A model generated the notes under the pieces. The model was not told where the DNA came from, did no database searches, and saw only the letters and a list, made by a program, of their open reading frames with translations. From assembly GCA_021432605.1 (NCBI GenBank), contig MU271152.1:682001-746000 (forward strand): a DNA stretch of 64,000 bases. Direction: 5' to 3'. Position 1 is the first letter of the stretch, and each line of letters opens with the position of its first letter. Shown here one piece after another: positions 11,228 through 22,633 of the stretch. Both the position numbers and the translations under genes were made by a program. This DNA comes from Coniochaeta sp. PMI_546 (lineage: Eukaryota; Ascomycota; Sordariomycetes; Coniochaetales; Coniochaetaceae).

Positions 11228-12365
11228 ATGGTAAGCTTCATCTACACCCAAGATTCAACTGCGTAGTCTCTAAGAAGCTGCTGCTAACCCTGACCGCACT
11301 CTAGGCGTCGAGTACGCAAGTAATCACAAACTCGGGCCACGATGACATGATTGTACGTCTCCTCCCCATCCCACCAATCTCACCACCTCAAAATGCCCCC
11401 AACCTAACAGACCCCCTCTCCACCAGCACGACGCAGTCCTAGACTACTACGGCCGCCGCCTAGCAACCTGCTCCTCCGACCGCACCATCAAGATCTTCGA
11501 GCTGGAGGGCGACTCGCAGCGCCTCCTCGAGACCCTAAAAGGCCACGAGGGCGCCGTCTGGTGCGTCTCCTGGGCCCACCCCAAGTACGGCAACATCCTG
11601 GCCTCGGCCGGCTACGACGGCAAGGTCATCATCTGGCGCGAAGGCCCCTCCGCCCAGCAGCAACAACAACAACAACCGGGCACCACCCTCGCAGCCTCCT
11701 CCTCCTCGGGCGCCTGGTCGCGCATCTACGACTTCGCCCTGCACAAGGCCAGCGTCAACACCGTGTCCTGGTCGCCCCACGAGGCAGGCTGCCTGCTCGC
11801 CTGCGCCAGCTCCGACGGCTGCGTGAGCGTCCTCGAGTTCAAGGAGAACTCCACCTCGGCCGCCTCGCCCTTCGAGCACACCATCTTCCCCGCCCACGGC
11901 CTGGGCGTCAACGCCGTCTCGTGGGCCCCCGCCGCCGCCCCGGGATCCATCGTCTCCTCCTCCCCCGGCCCCGCGGCCGCCGGCAACCGCCGCTTCGTCA
12001 CGGGCGGCTGCGACAACACCCTCAAGATCTGGGTCTACGACCCGGCCACCAACGGCTACAAGCTCGAGCGCGAGCCCCTGACGGGCCACGCCGACTGGGT
12101 CCGCGACGTCGCCTGGTCCCCGACCGTGCTGCACAAGAGCTACATCGCCTCCGCCGGCCAGGACAAGACGGTCAGGATCTGGACCAGCGAGGCCGCCGGC
12201 TTCGAGTGGACCAGCAAGGTGCTCAACTTTGACGCTGTCGTGTGGAGGGTCAGCTGGAGCCTGAGCGGGAACGTGCTGGCGGTCAGTGCGCAGGACAACA
12301 AGGTCACGCTGTGGAAGGAGAATCTGAGGGGGGAGTGGGAGTGTGTCAAGACCATGGAGGAGTGA
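11228..12365 (+). CDS. sec13: Sec13, COPII coat and nuclear pore WD40 protein
   Basis: The start ATG (11228-11230) is an exon of its own, followed by introns at 11231-11304 and 11353-11426. Coding resumes at 11305-11352 and 11427-12365 (329 residues). The spliced N-terminus, [25 protein letters not shown], is typical Sec13. Six WD-type blades follow, with motifs such as [55 protein letters not shown] and [14 protein letters not shown]. Sec13 pairs with Sec31 in the COPII outer coat, with Nup145C/Nup84 at the nuclear pore, and with SEACAT. A Gln-rich insert (about residues 90-96) and a Ser/Gly/Pro-rich stretch in the middle make it slightly longer than yeast Sec13. Confidence 0.95.
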
Positions 12366-12958
12366 GATTCTGAGGGAGGAACGGATGGTATGGATAGGTG
12401 GAGGGGAGGGGAGGGGAGGATGGCTCGAGACATGTGGCTGTTTTGGCGTTAAGGGGGTTAGACTGGCTTCTGTTTTGGTACAAAAGCTGCCTGTTACCAG
12501 AGGTTTCATACAGGAATTCAAGGGATCGCCTTGAGCTGCTCCTACTGCGCTTCCTGCTGCGCGTGTCATTGACCGGCATGCGACGTGTGGCAGTTGGATG
12601 TCAACGATTCAGCATCACACATTTCTACGCGGAGGCGTGATTGCAATTTAATGATTTCCTATTTTCCAGCCGCCAGGCCATCCGAATATGCTCTCAGCAA
12701 AGGCATTACCTATGTAGCTCGTCCTCTGGTGCGGATTGTCCCTAGGAACTCCAGTCCAAAAAGCAAAACCCCCATATCATAGCAAACCAGAACTCCGCTT
12801 CCCTTGATGCAAATGCAAACCAACCATTAACCATGGTGTCCTACCACCTACCAGATGTCTCATAAGAAGACCAGACCAAACTCCAAACCAAACAACTCGC
12901 AAATCCCATAAAATATAGAGCATAAGAATCACCGCAGTAAAAAAAGAGCAAAACCCCC
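12366..12958. other. Convergent intergenic region, no gene seen
   Basis: The 3' flanks of sec13 and of the reverse gene at 12959-15077 meet here. Short open frames have no recognisable content. Confidence 0.6.
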
Positions 12959-15077
12959 CTACTCAATACTCAACTTCGTAATCCCATCATTAGTATCAAC
13001 CATGCCCTGATACCCGACCCGCCCCTTGGCGCCCCGGGAACCCTGGCTGCCGCTCTCGCTCGGCGCCCCGCTCTTGCCCGTCGTGTCCCCCCCGACGCTG
13101 CCCGGCCGCGAACCCCCCCAGGGCGCCACGTCCCGCTGCAGCGGGCTCTGCATGATGGGCGAGTTGTGCACGCTCATGCCCGGGCTGACGGCCCGCCGCT
13201 TGAAGCTGACGGGGTCGAAGTCGTCGTCCCGCCGGCGCTTGTTGTTGATCCGGCGCGTGATCTCGGCTGCCGAGGGGGGCATGCCGACGCCCGCCGTCGT
13301 GGTGGTGGTGGTGGTGACGTAGCCGGCTCCGGAGGCGTTCGACGAGGCCGCGATGGCGGCTTGTTGGCCCGGGGTGTCGTTGCCTGAGCTGCTGCTTGCT
13401 GTCACGGGGCCGGGGACGGCGAAGGGCGTGGCGGCGTCGCGGGTGCCGTTGGAACTTGCTGCCGAGGGGGAGTCCATGTTGACGTCGTCCACGCTCAGGC
13501 CGGCGGATGAGCCGCGCGCGAGGCCGAAGAGTGGCGGAGGGGGGGTTATGCGTGGTGGGCCGCGACGGCCGCTGGCGCTTGTCTCGGAAAAGGTGTCCCA
13601 GAAGTCCTTCCCCTTGGAGTTCTTGAGGGCCTGGTGCTTGAAGCTGCCAGAGACACCGAGGCCCGGGCCGGAATCCATCATCATCGCGTCTTCGAGTATG
13701 TCGTCGAGGTTGTCTGCCGCGAGGTTGGGGCTGGAGAGGGTGCTGGGGTATTCGAGGTCGCTCTCGCGGACTTGGCGGACGACTTCTGCCTCGTGACGGA
13801 ATTCTGCCTCGACCGGCGCGCTCTCCTCTGCTAGGGCGGCGCGGATGCGGGCGAAGCCTTTTGTCTTGGGCTGTGCGGTGTTAGAAGGAGCTAAATCGTG
13901 GATGTTTTTGAGTTCCGTGCTAATGTTTTCAACTTACCAAGAGGCTGCCACGGCGAGTCACGGCGCGCTTGATGACGCCGGGCCGCGAAGGGCTGTCCAC
14001 ACTTCCCTCGACCTGCGGTTGACGGTTGTCGTCGCTCTCACTTCCGGAGATGTGTAGCTGGTTGGCTGCCCAGCTGATACTCTCGCGGCGCGAGTGGTCC
14101 GTCATGTCCTTCGGCACCAAGTTGTTCGGTGGGGACTTGGAAAGCGCCGGTTGGGGAATGACGGAGCTGAATCCGAGGCCGAGCGGACCTCGATGCTTCT
14201 TCCGCGGTTGCTTGCGGGGCCGTTGGCGTTGCTGGAAGCTCAGGAGGCTATTGACGGCCGGAGAGCCGCCGGGCATCCACGGCGCACCGGCTGTTGGGTG
14301 GAGGTTCGGTATTGTCTTGTTGACCTGCGGTGTGGTGATGAAGGCGTCTTCCATCATGTCTTCGTCCATGAAGTCGTCGTCCTCCGATGTACTCGACGAA
14401 TCGGAGCACATGTGCATCGTGCTGCCCAGGGAGCTCGAGATGTTAGACCGCTCGTGGTGGTTGCCCATCACCGACCACAGCGAGTTCGAGCTCTGCTCCG
14501 CGTGTCCATAGTCACCGCTCCTTCTGCCGGGTATGTTCATGGCTCGACTGCCGATCGTAGGCGAGGAGTCGGGCGACCCCTGGTTGGCTAGGGTGGAGTG
14601 GTGCAGGCTCGTGGCCGCTCGGGAGAAATCGAGGCCGCGCGACCTACGCGGCAAGATGTTGGGCGAGGCATATATGTGGGAGTGGTCGAGCTTCGGCGAC
14701 AGAGGTGCAGGCTTGACATACGGCTGCGTTTGAGCGGGCAATCCGGTCTCACGGATCTCTTCCTGTGGGAGCTGCAGAGAGAGTCCCCGGAGAGCGAAAC
14801 CGGCACGGACCGGTGTCGAGGGCAGAGATGCCGCAATGCTCGCTGCACTGCCGTCCCGGATAGAGTTATCGTCCTTGGACTGGCGTCGTGCTGCTTCGAT
14901 AATGTGCGGAGAGGGCGACAGTCTTCCCGGCGTGCCTCCTCCGTCTGACAGAGAGCGGGTCTTGGGCAACGGCGACTTTGGTATTCGCATTCCCAGCCCG
15001 GTGTTGTCCATGACGGTCGCCGGTTTTCCGTCCACGTCCTCCATGACGGCAATGTCGTCAAAGTCCACGTCCGACAT
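12959..15077 (-). CDS. Long disordered, probably nuclear fungal protein
   Basis: Two exons (15077-13938 and 13870-12959; intron 67 bp with a GTAAGT donor) give 683 residues. I do not recognise a domain or family. The protein is rich in Ser, Pro and Arg and has many SP/TP sites in the first 120 residues (for example KSPLPKT, GTPGRLSPSP, STPVR), an acidic patch (DEDMMEDAF), and two basic stretches (RPRKQPRKKHRG; KRRRDDDFDPVSFKRR), the latter resembling a bipartite nuclear localisation signal. These features suggest a nuclear protein controlled by proline-directed kinases, but that is inference. Exon 2 begins PKTKGFARIRAALAEE, which keeps the frame across the intron. The codon pattern and long open frame make this a genuine gene. 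Confidence 0.8.
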
Positions 15078-15798
15078 GGTGATTCCTGTCCTGGTCGTGC
15101 GTTATAGCTCTTGGCCAGCTCGCCCCAATCCTAGGACGCGTTGTCAGTCCTTCTGCTCAGGTCAGATCATCATCGTGGCATTGTCGTGTCGGGTGTACAA
15201 CCGACGCAGATTCGGTTATTGCAGCGGGGAGTTCTCTAGGCGTTTCAAAGGCTACAGATGAGCAATGGGTTGACTATCTTCCCGTACGACACGCAGGATG
15301 CAAATGAGATGAGACAGGTTGGACTTTTGGAGAAGCGACACGAAAGACGCAATCGGTTCCGGGAAGCTTAAATCAGTCGACGAACGATGTTCCACCCTGG
15401 CAAACGCGGCTCAGTGGGCGGAATTACGACCAACCCACCCGATTGGATGGACGATGAGCCTTAACTGATCCCCTGTCCTTCCGCTACCGGTACCGGTACC
15501 GCTACCAGGGACAGCCCGCCAGTGCCTGTCTATCCACCAAAGGACCCTTGACGGTCTCTATTGAGACATGTTGGGTTTCCGGGTTCTGCTGCGACCTGTG
15601 GCACGCGGTAGGTATCAGACATTTTGAATATTATATTGGATTTTTTCACGCCTGAATTCATCCTATCTCCAACTGGCCTGGATCTCTATTTTCCCTTCAA
15701 TTCTTCATCGACTCGATTCTGTCTATCATAACTTCATTTACTTGGACACTCCTCCTGCTAGGAAGCTCCATACAAAAACACTCTTCTGGTACAGCCGC
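15078..15798. other. Upstream region of the disordered-protein gene
   Basis: This 720-bp stretch lies between two reverse-strand genes. It holds the promoter of the gene ending at 12959 and a short self-complementary GGTACC tract at 15481-15506. No gene is supported. Confidence 0.55.
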
Positions 15799-16954
15799 TC
15801 AAGCCTTGAAGGCCTTGTCGAATCCGGTCAGAGTCAACCGGAAATGCACATCGCCCTTCTGCACCCGCTCGACGGCCTGCTTGCAACCCTCCTCCGAGAT
15901 GTCGATCGTCTGCACCACCGGCCTGACGCCCTTGTCGGCCGCAAGCTGCAGCATCTCCTCCATCTCCTGGTGGTTTCCGAGATGGCTGCCCGTGATCCTG
16001 GCCCCGTTCTTGGTGAACTGCATGGGCATGAGGCCCGGCAGCGGCTCGTCGCCCAGACCGACCATGTGGAAGTCTCCCCCGACCTTGAGCGTCGACATGT
16101 ACTCCGCCACGTCCATCTTGTGCGTCGCATCGGACGCGTTGAGGATCATGTCGAACTTGTACTTGTACTTGTCTGCCCAGCCCTCCTCGGTGGTGACGAT
16201 GACCTCGTCCGCACCGAGCTTCTTCGCGTCCTCCACCTTGTGCGGCGAGTGCGTCATGGCGTACGTCTCGGCCCCCAGGGCCTTGCTCCACTGGATGGCC
16301 AAGTGGCCCAGCCCGCCGATGCCGAGGACGGCGACCCTGCTGCCCTTGCCGATGCGGGCGCGGACCAGCGGGGAGTAGGTGGTTATGCCGGCGCATAGCA
16401 ATGGTGCGGCTTCGTGTGACGGCAGGGCGTCGGGGATCTTGAAGACGAAGTACTCGTGCGCGCGGATGTAGTTCGCCCAGCCGCCGTGGGCTTTGCTGCC
16501 GTCTTGGTAGGTGGCGTTGTATGTGTCTGGCAAGTGTCAGTTTAACTGTGCAGTTCAAAGCAAAGCTGTTGCTGCGGGTGGTGGTGAGGAGGGAAGACAT
16601 ACCAACCCAGTGAGGGCAGTAGTTCTCGTTCTTGCTCTTGCAGAGGTCGCACTTCAGACACGCCCAGACTTCAGCACCGACACCGACGCGGTCTCCCTCC
16701 TTGATGAGCGTCACTGCCTTGCCGACTCTGACGGCCTTGCCTACGACCTCGTGGCCGACGCAGAGTGGCCCCTCGAAGTCGCCCCAGCCGCCGGTTACTG
16801 TGTGCACGTCGGATCCGCAGACACCGCAGCACTCGATCTCAACGTCGACATCATGGTCCTCGAACGGCTTGGGCGTGAGCTCCTGCTTCTTGAACTGCTT
16901 GCAGGTCTTGGGGGAGTCGACGCAGAAGCCGGTGAATGTGTCCGGGTAGCCCAT
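15799..16954 (-). CDS. Zinc alcohol dehydrogenase, ADH6/cinnamyl-alcohol type
   Basis: Two exons (16954-16603 and 16526-15799; intron 76 bp) give 359 residues. Splicing joins CPHWV to DTYNATYQDGS, as expected. The catalytic zinc site is CGVCGSDVH plus GHE; the structural zinc site is CLKCDLCKSKNENYC. The Rossmann segment GIGGLGHLAIQWSKALG is followed by a Ser/His/Lys-containing loop (THSPHK), as in NADP-preferring members. The family reduces aromatic and aliphatic aldehydes (yeast Adh6, plant CAD) in the cytosol. It is divergent from glyoxalase I, so a role in aldehyde detoxification is plausible but not proven. Confidence 0.92.
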
Positions 16955-17937
16955 GGTGTGTTTCTGGTAGTATATTGATGATAATATTCAGGGATCGGTA
17001 GGTGAGAGATATTACGTTGATATAGACAAGACTCTTCAGGGCGCTGTCAATGGCTTTGAATTGATCTTCTTAAACTCTCAAAGAATTTGTATACTAGATG
17101 CTTGATCCTTAGCATCTTATACCAGGACCATCTGCTACTGGTGATATGACGTCGACGACTCCATACCGTGTCCTTCGATGGATATTAGCGCACAAAACCC
17201 CGAACATCCATCTCTGCCAGTGGGTATCGGGTATCACCAGCATACACTTACACTACACTACTGTATAATAGGCATGTCTTTGACCCGCAGCCATGTTCGC
17301 CTCCGAGTCAATGACGACTGGGTCCTGTCTTGGATAACTGTCCGAGCTGCTAGGGCCCTGCCGCATTAGTCAACGCCGAGGTCTACACTACATTGTAGCT
17401 CCGGGACCGTCACTATGACATGGTGATCTAGTTCGCCCAACCCTCCATCTCCTCCTAGCGGGATGAAACGTTTGATGGGGCAACAGAATACACTTTTTTT
17501 GTCTAGGTTGATCCTCCTCCAATGCCAAGATCTGGAGCGGACAGGTGAAAAAAATGGGACCCTCGCTACAGCCAAAAAAGATTTGCATCTGTGAATGTCA
17601 GGACTTTACCGTGTACACGTGTAGAGTCTAAGTTCACAGTAGAGTCTTAATCGGTGGTGGAGTTGACGTCAGTGACCACATCGAGCAACTGAGTGGCGGG
17701 GCCAGCTCCGGCTTCGCCAAGTCTCAATTGGAGAGCTACACGTTAGCTGTACCTCTTGATCGAACCCCTCATTTGGCTTACACGATTGAAGTACACAGCA
17801 GTACCTTCCCCACCGTCCTCGGCACCCAGATGCCGTCGCCGAAATCGATCGATTGAGGTCGTTATCACCGCACTCGTATCTTCTCACCTTCTACCTGCCT
17901 AGGTACCTTACCCTTCAAGATCATACGGAGTAAACAC
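16955..17937. promoter_or_regulatory. Divergent promoter region ADH/glyoxalase I
   Basis: Nearly 1 kb separates two aldehyde-detoxifying genes transcribed outward. An AGGTACCTTA motif lies at 17901-17910, just upstream of the glyoxalase start. No further gene is supported. Confidence 0.5.
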
Positions 17938-19262
17938 ATGAACAGTTTGCGAGCGGCTCGTAGATTGAAACAGCAGTTATCTTTTCTCCCTCGAACGACT
18001 TCATTCAAGCCTGCTTCAGTGCGGCCGTTCGCGACGACCATGGCTTCCACCACCGACACCAAGAACTACAAGTTCAACCACTCCATGTGAGCAAACCCCA
18101 TGAACCCTCGACCACGTTGGGCCACCACAGAGGAAGCTCCCATCTAACTGCCCGCCCCCCACCCTAGGATCCGCGTCAAGGATCCCAAAGCATCAGTCAA
18201 GTTCTACGAACACCTAGGCATGACCCTCCTGAAGAAGCTCACCTTCCCCAACGCAAAGTTCGACCTCTACTTCCTCGGCTACGACTCCCCCCAGAGCCCC
18301 TCGCACGGCAACGAGATCTGGGACCGCGAGGGCCTCGTCGAGCTGACCCACAACTACGGCACCGAGAGCGACCCGGACTACAAGGTCAACAACGGCAACC
18401 GCGACCCGGACCGCGGCTTCGGCCACACCTGCATCAGCGTCGACAACATCCAGGCCGCCTGCAGGCGCATCGAGGACGCCGGCTACAGGTTCCAGAAGAA
18501 GCTGACCGACGGACGCATGCGCCACATCGCCTTCGTGCTCGACCCGGACGACTACTGGGTCGAGGTCATCGGCCAGAAGAGCGTCGAGGAGACGGAGAAC
18601 GTCACCACCACCGACCCTAGCACCTACAAGATGGTTCGTTTTCTTCCTTTTTTCTCTCTCTAATCCTTCTTCTTTTCTTTCTCAGACTTCTCAACTTTTC
18701 GTTATGTGGCTGACGGCCTTGGCAGAACCACACCATGATCCGCGTCAAGGACGCAGAAAAGTCCCTCAAGTTCTACCAGGACGTCCTGGGCATGTCCCTC
18801 TACCGCACAAACGAGAACGAGAAGGCCGGGTTCAACCTGTACTTCCTCGGCTACCCGGGCGAGAAGGGCGTGCCGCAGGGCTACCAGGCCGACCGGGAGG
18901 GCATCCTCGAGCTGACCTGGAACTACGGGACGGAGAAGGACGAGGCGTTCAGCTACCACGATGGGAATAGCAAGGATAGGGAAGGGAAGCAAGGGTTTGG
19001 ACATATCTGTGAGTGATGCATAGCGAGAGAGTGCGAGAGCGAGTAAGCGAGTGCCGAAACTGAAGAAGCTGACCACTTTTGACTAGGTATCTCGGTCGAT
19101 AATATCGAAGCTGCGTGCCAGCGGTTCGACGAGAAGGGCGTTACGTGGAAGAAGAAGCTGACCGACGGCCGGATGAAGAATATTGCCTTTGTGTTGGATC
19201 CGGATGGATACTGGATTGAGATCGTTCAGAACGAGCGGTTCTCGGGCAAGCCGAACTTTTAG
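17938..19262 (+). CDS. glo1: Glyoxalase I (lactoylglutathione lyase), two-domain
   Basis: Four exons (17938-18086, 18168-18633, 18726-19008, 19087-19262) give 357 residues. Two homologous glyoxalase domains lie in tandem, as in yeast Glo1. Each has the metal-binding pattern: FNHSMIRVKDP ... VELTHNYGTE ... GFGHTCISVD ... WVEVI in the first; NHTMIRVKDA ... LELTWNYGTE ... GFGHICISVD ... WIEIV in the second. The enzyme converts the methylglyoxal-glutathione hemithioacetal to S-lactoylglutathione. The first 34 residues are basic and hydroxylated with no acids (MNSLRAARRLKQQLSF...), like a mitochondrial presequence. A second in-frame ATG at 18040 (MASTTDTKNYK) has a much better start context and would give the cytosolic form. 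Confidence 0.93.
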
Positions 19263-20110
19263 AGGGTTGTCTGTGGATCGGGATTTGATATCTTGCGCTG
19301 CCCGGAGAAAGGGTCTGGAAGTCAATGCATATAGGCACACTGTGCAATGACAATGAAAGTCCCATGTGCAAGTAAGTAACGGGACGTTACTCAGTACGTG
19401 CACCTTTAGTCAGACTGGGGAAGTCCATCCGAAGTGTGATCTTGCACGGGGCCGAAGTTGGGTGTGACCCAAGATTATAGCGTCGTGCATCAGGATCTGG
19501 GGAAACCCTGCACTGTGATTCGGGCGTGGAATGTAGCGTGGCAGTAGCTCTGCATGGCGGGACGTGGGGGATGGGTGAGGGATTGAGGGGTCAGTCAGTA
19601 AGGTGTCTGATGCTCTCTCCCTCTTTGCCACGCCTCGTGCTCATAGGCTGGTCAGACCTGAGTCCAGACTTTACGTCTTCTCGGATCTTCCGCTTAGAAG
19701 ATACTATGACAACTCTGGCTGTGCTCGTGCGAAACGTCAAGCAATGTCGCCTTTGCTTGCGCGACGGTCGTGGCATTTCGACGGCATCTCTCCACCCTGC
19801 GGGCGTCCTATCTTGTAACAGCTTGTGATATTGCTTGCGTACCCCCTCATTGGCACCTCCTGTTTGGCTCAGGCCGGACTTTGTTGTGCTATTGGGTCAG
19901 CTATTCCTTTGTAGTCGTCAGTGTTACCTATTTATTCCCTTGGCTGCCGAGTGGTAGAAAGGAGAGCTCTCCGTATACTTATACGCAGGGAGTCGCCAAT
20001 AGTCACGACTGAAAGAAACTCAGACCTTGCAGAGTCCTCGTACCTGAAAGAACCATTCTCCAATCCCAAGATCATTAGTTTACAACCTCGACCAGTCATA
20101 CCAAACCACA
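19263..20110. other. Intergenic/promoter of phosphoglycerate dehydrogenase
   Basis: Same-strand gap of 850 bp carrying the glyoxalase 3' flank and the upstream region of the serine-synthesis gene. No gene and no clear full-length Gcn4-type site were seen. Confidence 0.5.
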
Positions 20111-21928
20111 ATGTCTCCATCCGCCACCTCGGACTCCCCCATCTCCCACTCCCCCTCCCGACCTCGCATCCTGGTGCCCGAAAAGGTGTCGGCCGACGGC
20201 CTAGCCCTGCTCACCGACCTCTACGAGGTGGACATCCGGAGCGGCCTCGCCCCGGACGAGCTCCTATCCCTGATCCCCTCGTACCAAGCCCTCATCGTCC
20301 GGTCCGAGACCAAAGTGACCGCCGCCGTGCTCCAGGCCGGCCGCAAGCTCAAGGTCGTCGCCCGCGCCGGCGTCGGGGTCGACAACATCGACGTCTCCGC
20401 CGCCACGGCGCAGGGCATCATCGTCGTCAACTCGCCGAGCGGCAACATCGTCGCCGCGGCCGAGCACACGGTCGCCCTGCTGCTCGCCACGGCGAGGAAC
20501 GTGGGGCGCGCGGACGGGACGCTGAAGGCGGGGGAGTGGGAGAGGGCGAGGCTGGTGGGCGTCGAGGTCGGCCGGAAGACGCTGGGGATCATCGGGTTGG
20601 GCAAGGTGGGCATCAAGGTGGCCAGGATGGCGATTGGGCTGGGGATGAAGGTCGTCGCCATGGACCCGTACGCGAGCCCGGATATTGCCGGACAGGCTGG
20701 GGTGGCCCTGGTCGAGAAGCTGGGGGATCTGCTGCCGGTTGTGGACTTTTTGACTATCCACACGCCGCTGCTGGCGAGCACGCTGAACTTGCTTGGCGAG
20801 GAGGAGCTTCAGACCATGAAGAAGACGGCGAGGGTGCTCAACGTGGCGAGAGGAGGGGTGTATAATGAGGACGCACTGCTGAAGGCTCTGGACGAGGGAT
20901 GGATCGCTGGCGCCGGCATTGACGTGTTCACCTCTGAACCGCCGGAGCCGGATTCGAGCGCTGCGAGGCTGGCGGCTCATCCAAAGGTGGTCGCGACGCC
21001 GCACCTGGGCGCCAGCACTGTCGAGGCGCAGGAGAACGTCAGCATGGACGTGTGCGCGCAGGTGCTCGAGATTCTGCGCGGCGGCCTGCCCACGGCTGCG
21101 GTCAATGCGCCGCTCATACTGCCGGAGGAGTACCGCAAGCTGCAGCCGTTCGTGCGGCTCGTCGAACGCATGGGCAGCCTGTACACGCAGCACTTCGCCG
21201 GTGGAAAGGGCGGCATGATTGGCGGCCGGAGATTCGAGCTCGTGTACCAGGGCGAGCTGGCTGGAGTCGGCAACACGCGACCGCTGTTCGCCGCGTTGGT
21301 GAAGGGACTCGTGTCGAGCATCTCCGACTCTGGCGGACGAGACGTGAACATCGTCAACGCGACACTCATCGCCAAGGAGAAGGGCATCATCATCAACGAG
21401 ACGCACATCCGCGAGTCGGAAGGGCTGGTTTACGCCTCGCTCGTCACGCTCCGGAGCTACGGCACGGGGAGCGAGCACGGCGAGGGGCAGAAGACGCAGG
21501 TCATTGACGGCTATGTCAGTGGGCGCAACATTTACATCTCCAAGCTTGACAGATTCGCGGCCAACTTCACACCTGAGGGCACGCTGGTGGTCCTGCACAA
21601 CTACGACGAACCCGGTAAGATCGGGAGCGTCGGTATGGTGCTCGGCAAGCACGGTGTCAACATCAGGTTCATGCACGTCGCCAGTCTGGATCCCGAGACC
21701 AAGCTGGAGTTGGCCAAGACGCAGAGCGAGACGGCATCTGTGAGCAGCGGTGTTGGCCAGGACAGGGAGGATGGAAGCAGGAATGGAAATGGGAATGGGA
21801 ATGGGAACCGGGATCCAGCAAACGAGGCTCTGATGATTCTGGGCGTCGACGGCGAAGTCACCAAGGAAGTCTTGGATGACCTTGGCAAGCCGGAGGGCAT
21901 CCTGAATGTCAGTTTGGTGAGGCTGTGA
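20111..21928 (+). CDS. ser3: D-3-phosphoglycerate dehydrogenase
   Basis: A single exon of 605 residues encodes the first enzyme of serine synthesis (3-phosphoglycerate to 3-phosphohydroxypyruvate, NAD-dependent, cytosolic). The nucleotide-binding loop is GLGKVGIKVARMA. The active-site signatures are NVARGGVYNEDAL (Arg), FTSEPPEP (Glu) and ATPHLGAST (His). A middle regulatory (ASB-like) domain follows (about 340-480), then a C-terminal ACT domain beginning NYDEPGKIGSVG. The length and layout match type-1 enzymes with both ASB and ACT domains. The ACT domain carries a low-complexity insertion (about residues 535-570, with a repeated Asn-Gly run) before EALMILGVDGEV. The stop codon falls in the first unit of an 8-bp tandem repeat. 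Confidence 0.94.
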   Translation: MSPSATSDSPISHSPSRPRILVPEKVSADGLALLTDLYEVDIRSGLAPDELLSLIPSYQALIVRSETKVTAAVLQAGRKLKVVARAGVGVDNIDVSAATAQGIIVVNSPSGNIVAAAEHTVALLLATARNVGRADGTLKAGEWERARLVGVEVGRKTLGIIGLGKVGIKVARMAIGLGMKVVAMDPYASPDIAGQAGVALVEKLGDLLPVVDFLTIHTPLLASTLNLLGEEELQTMKKTARVLNVARGGVYNEDALLKALDEGWIAGAGIDVFTSEPPEPDSSAARLAAHPKVVATPHLGASTVEAQENVSMDVCAQVLEILRGGLPTAAVNAPLILPEEYRKLQPFVRLVERMGSLYTQHFAGGKGGMIGGRRFELVYQGELAGVGNTRPLFAALVKGLVSSISDSGGRDVNIVNATLIAKEKGIIINETHIRESEGLVYASLVTLRSYGTGSEHGEGQKTQVIDGYVSGRNIYISKLDRFAANFTPEGTLVVLHNYDEPGKIGSVGMVLGKHGVNIRFMHVASLDPETKLELAKTQSETASVSSGVGQDREDGSRNGNGNGNGNRDPANEALMILGVDGEVTKEVLDDLGKPEGILNVSLVRL

Positions 21929-21966
21929 GGCTGTGAGGCTGTGAGGCTGTGAGGCTGTGAGGCTGT
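21919..21966. repeat. 8-bp tandem repeat at the ser3 stop codon
   Basis: About six copies of TGAGGCTG run from the last codons of the phosphoglycerate dehydrogenase gene into its 3' untranslated region. The TGA of the first unit is the stop codon. Confidence 0.9.
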
Positions 21967-22633
21967 TGGAAGGAGGAGGAAAAGGCAATCAGCTCCTTGA
22001 CACCAACCGTTGAGATCTCATTGCTTGCATGGGATTCAAGTTGGATGTACCATAGAGGTTCTCTCTCAATCTTGGAGCATCGGATATGTGAGACAGCGAC
22101 ATTTGCAGTGCATATCTTGGTTGCTGCCCTTGACCGCACTAGCATAAGGTACCTACGGAGTTAGATAGACCAGAGTTTAACAGACGTGAGTACGGATCCG
22201 TACTGCATTGCATCATTGTACCCGGACTACCTACAACCTTACACGTACATTACAGTATGTCCATGCACAAATTAGTCTAGTGGAGGCCGCAATACTGGGA
22301 CACGCACTAAGGTAGCTAAGTCTAATTGTTTAGCGTTGTCGTGCTTGCAACCAACTGGCAGGCCCCCTCCACCTGCCTGCCCTCCACTGGCCCTCCAATG
22401 CCAAGAATATGCTCGAGACTTCCTTTACTCAATTTGAACCAAAGCTCTCTTTCCACTCCGGTCCATCTCCGTCACCTCTTTTCTCCAACTCCTTTGCCTG
22501 ATCGCCCGGATATCAACGAGGCTGTCCTGCAAGGGTAAACATGAATTAAGGCTCGAATTCAGCTTCATCCGTAGCCCACAGTTTCTTGCCTCCACATAAG
22601 TCTAACTCGTCGTCGTCGTCAACAAGCAGGCAA
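21929..22633. other. Intergenic/promoter of the Mam3-like gene
   Basis: It contains the remaining tandem repeat, a TAAGGTACCTA motif at 22145-22155 and the upstream region of the next gene. No gene is supported. Confidence 0.5.
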
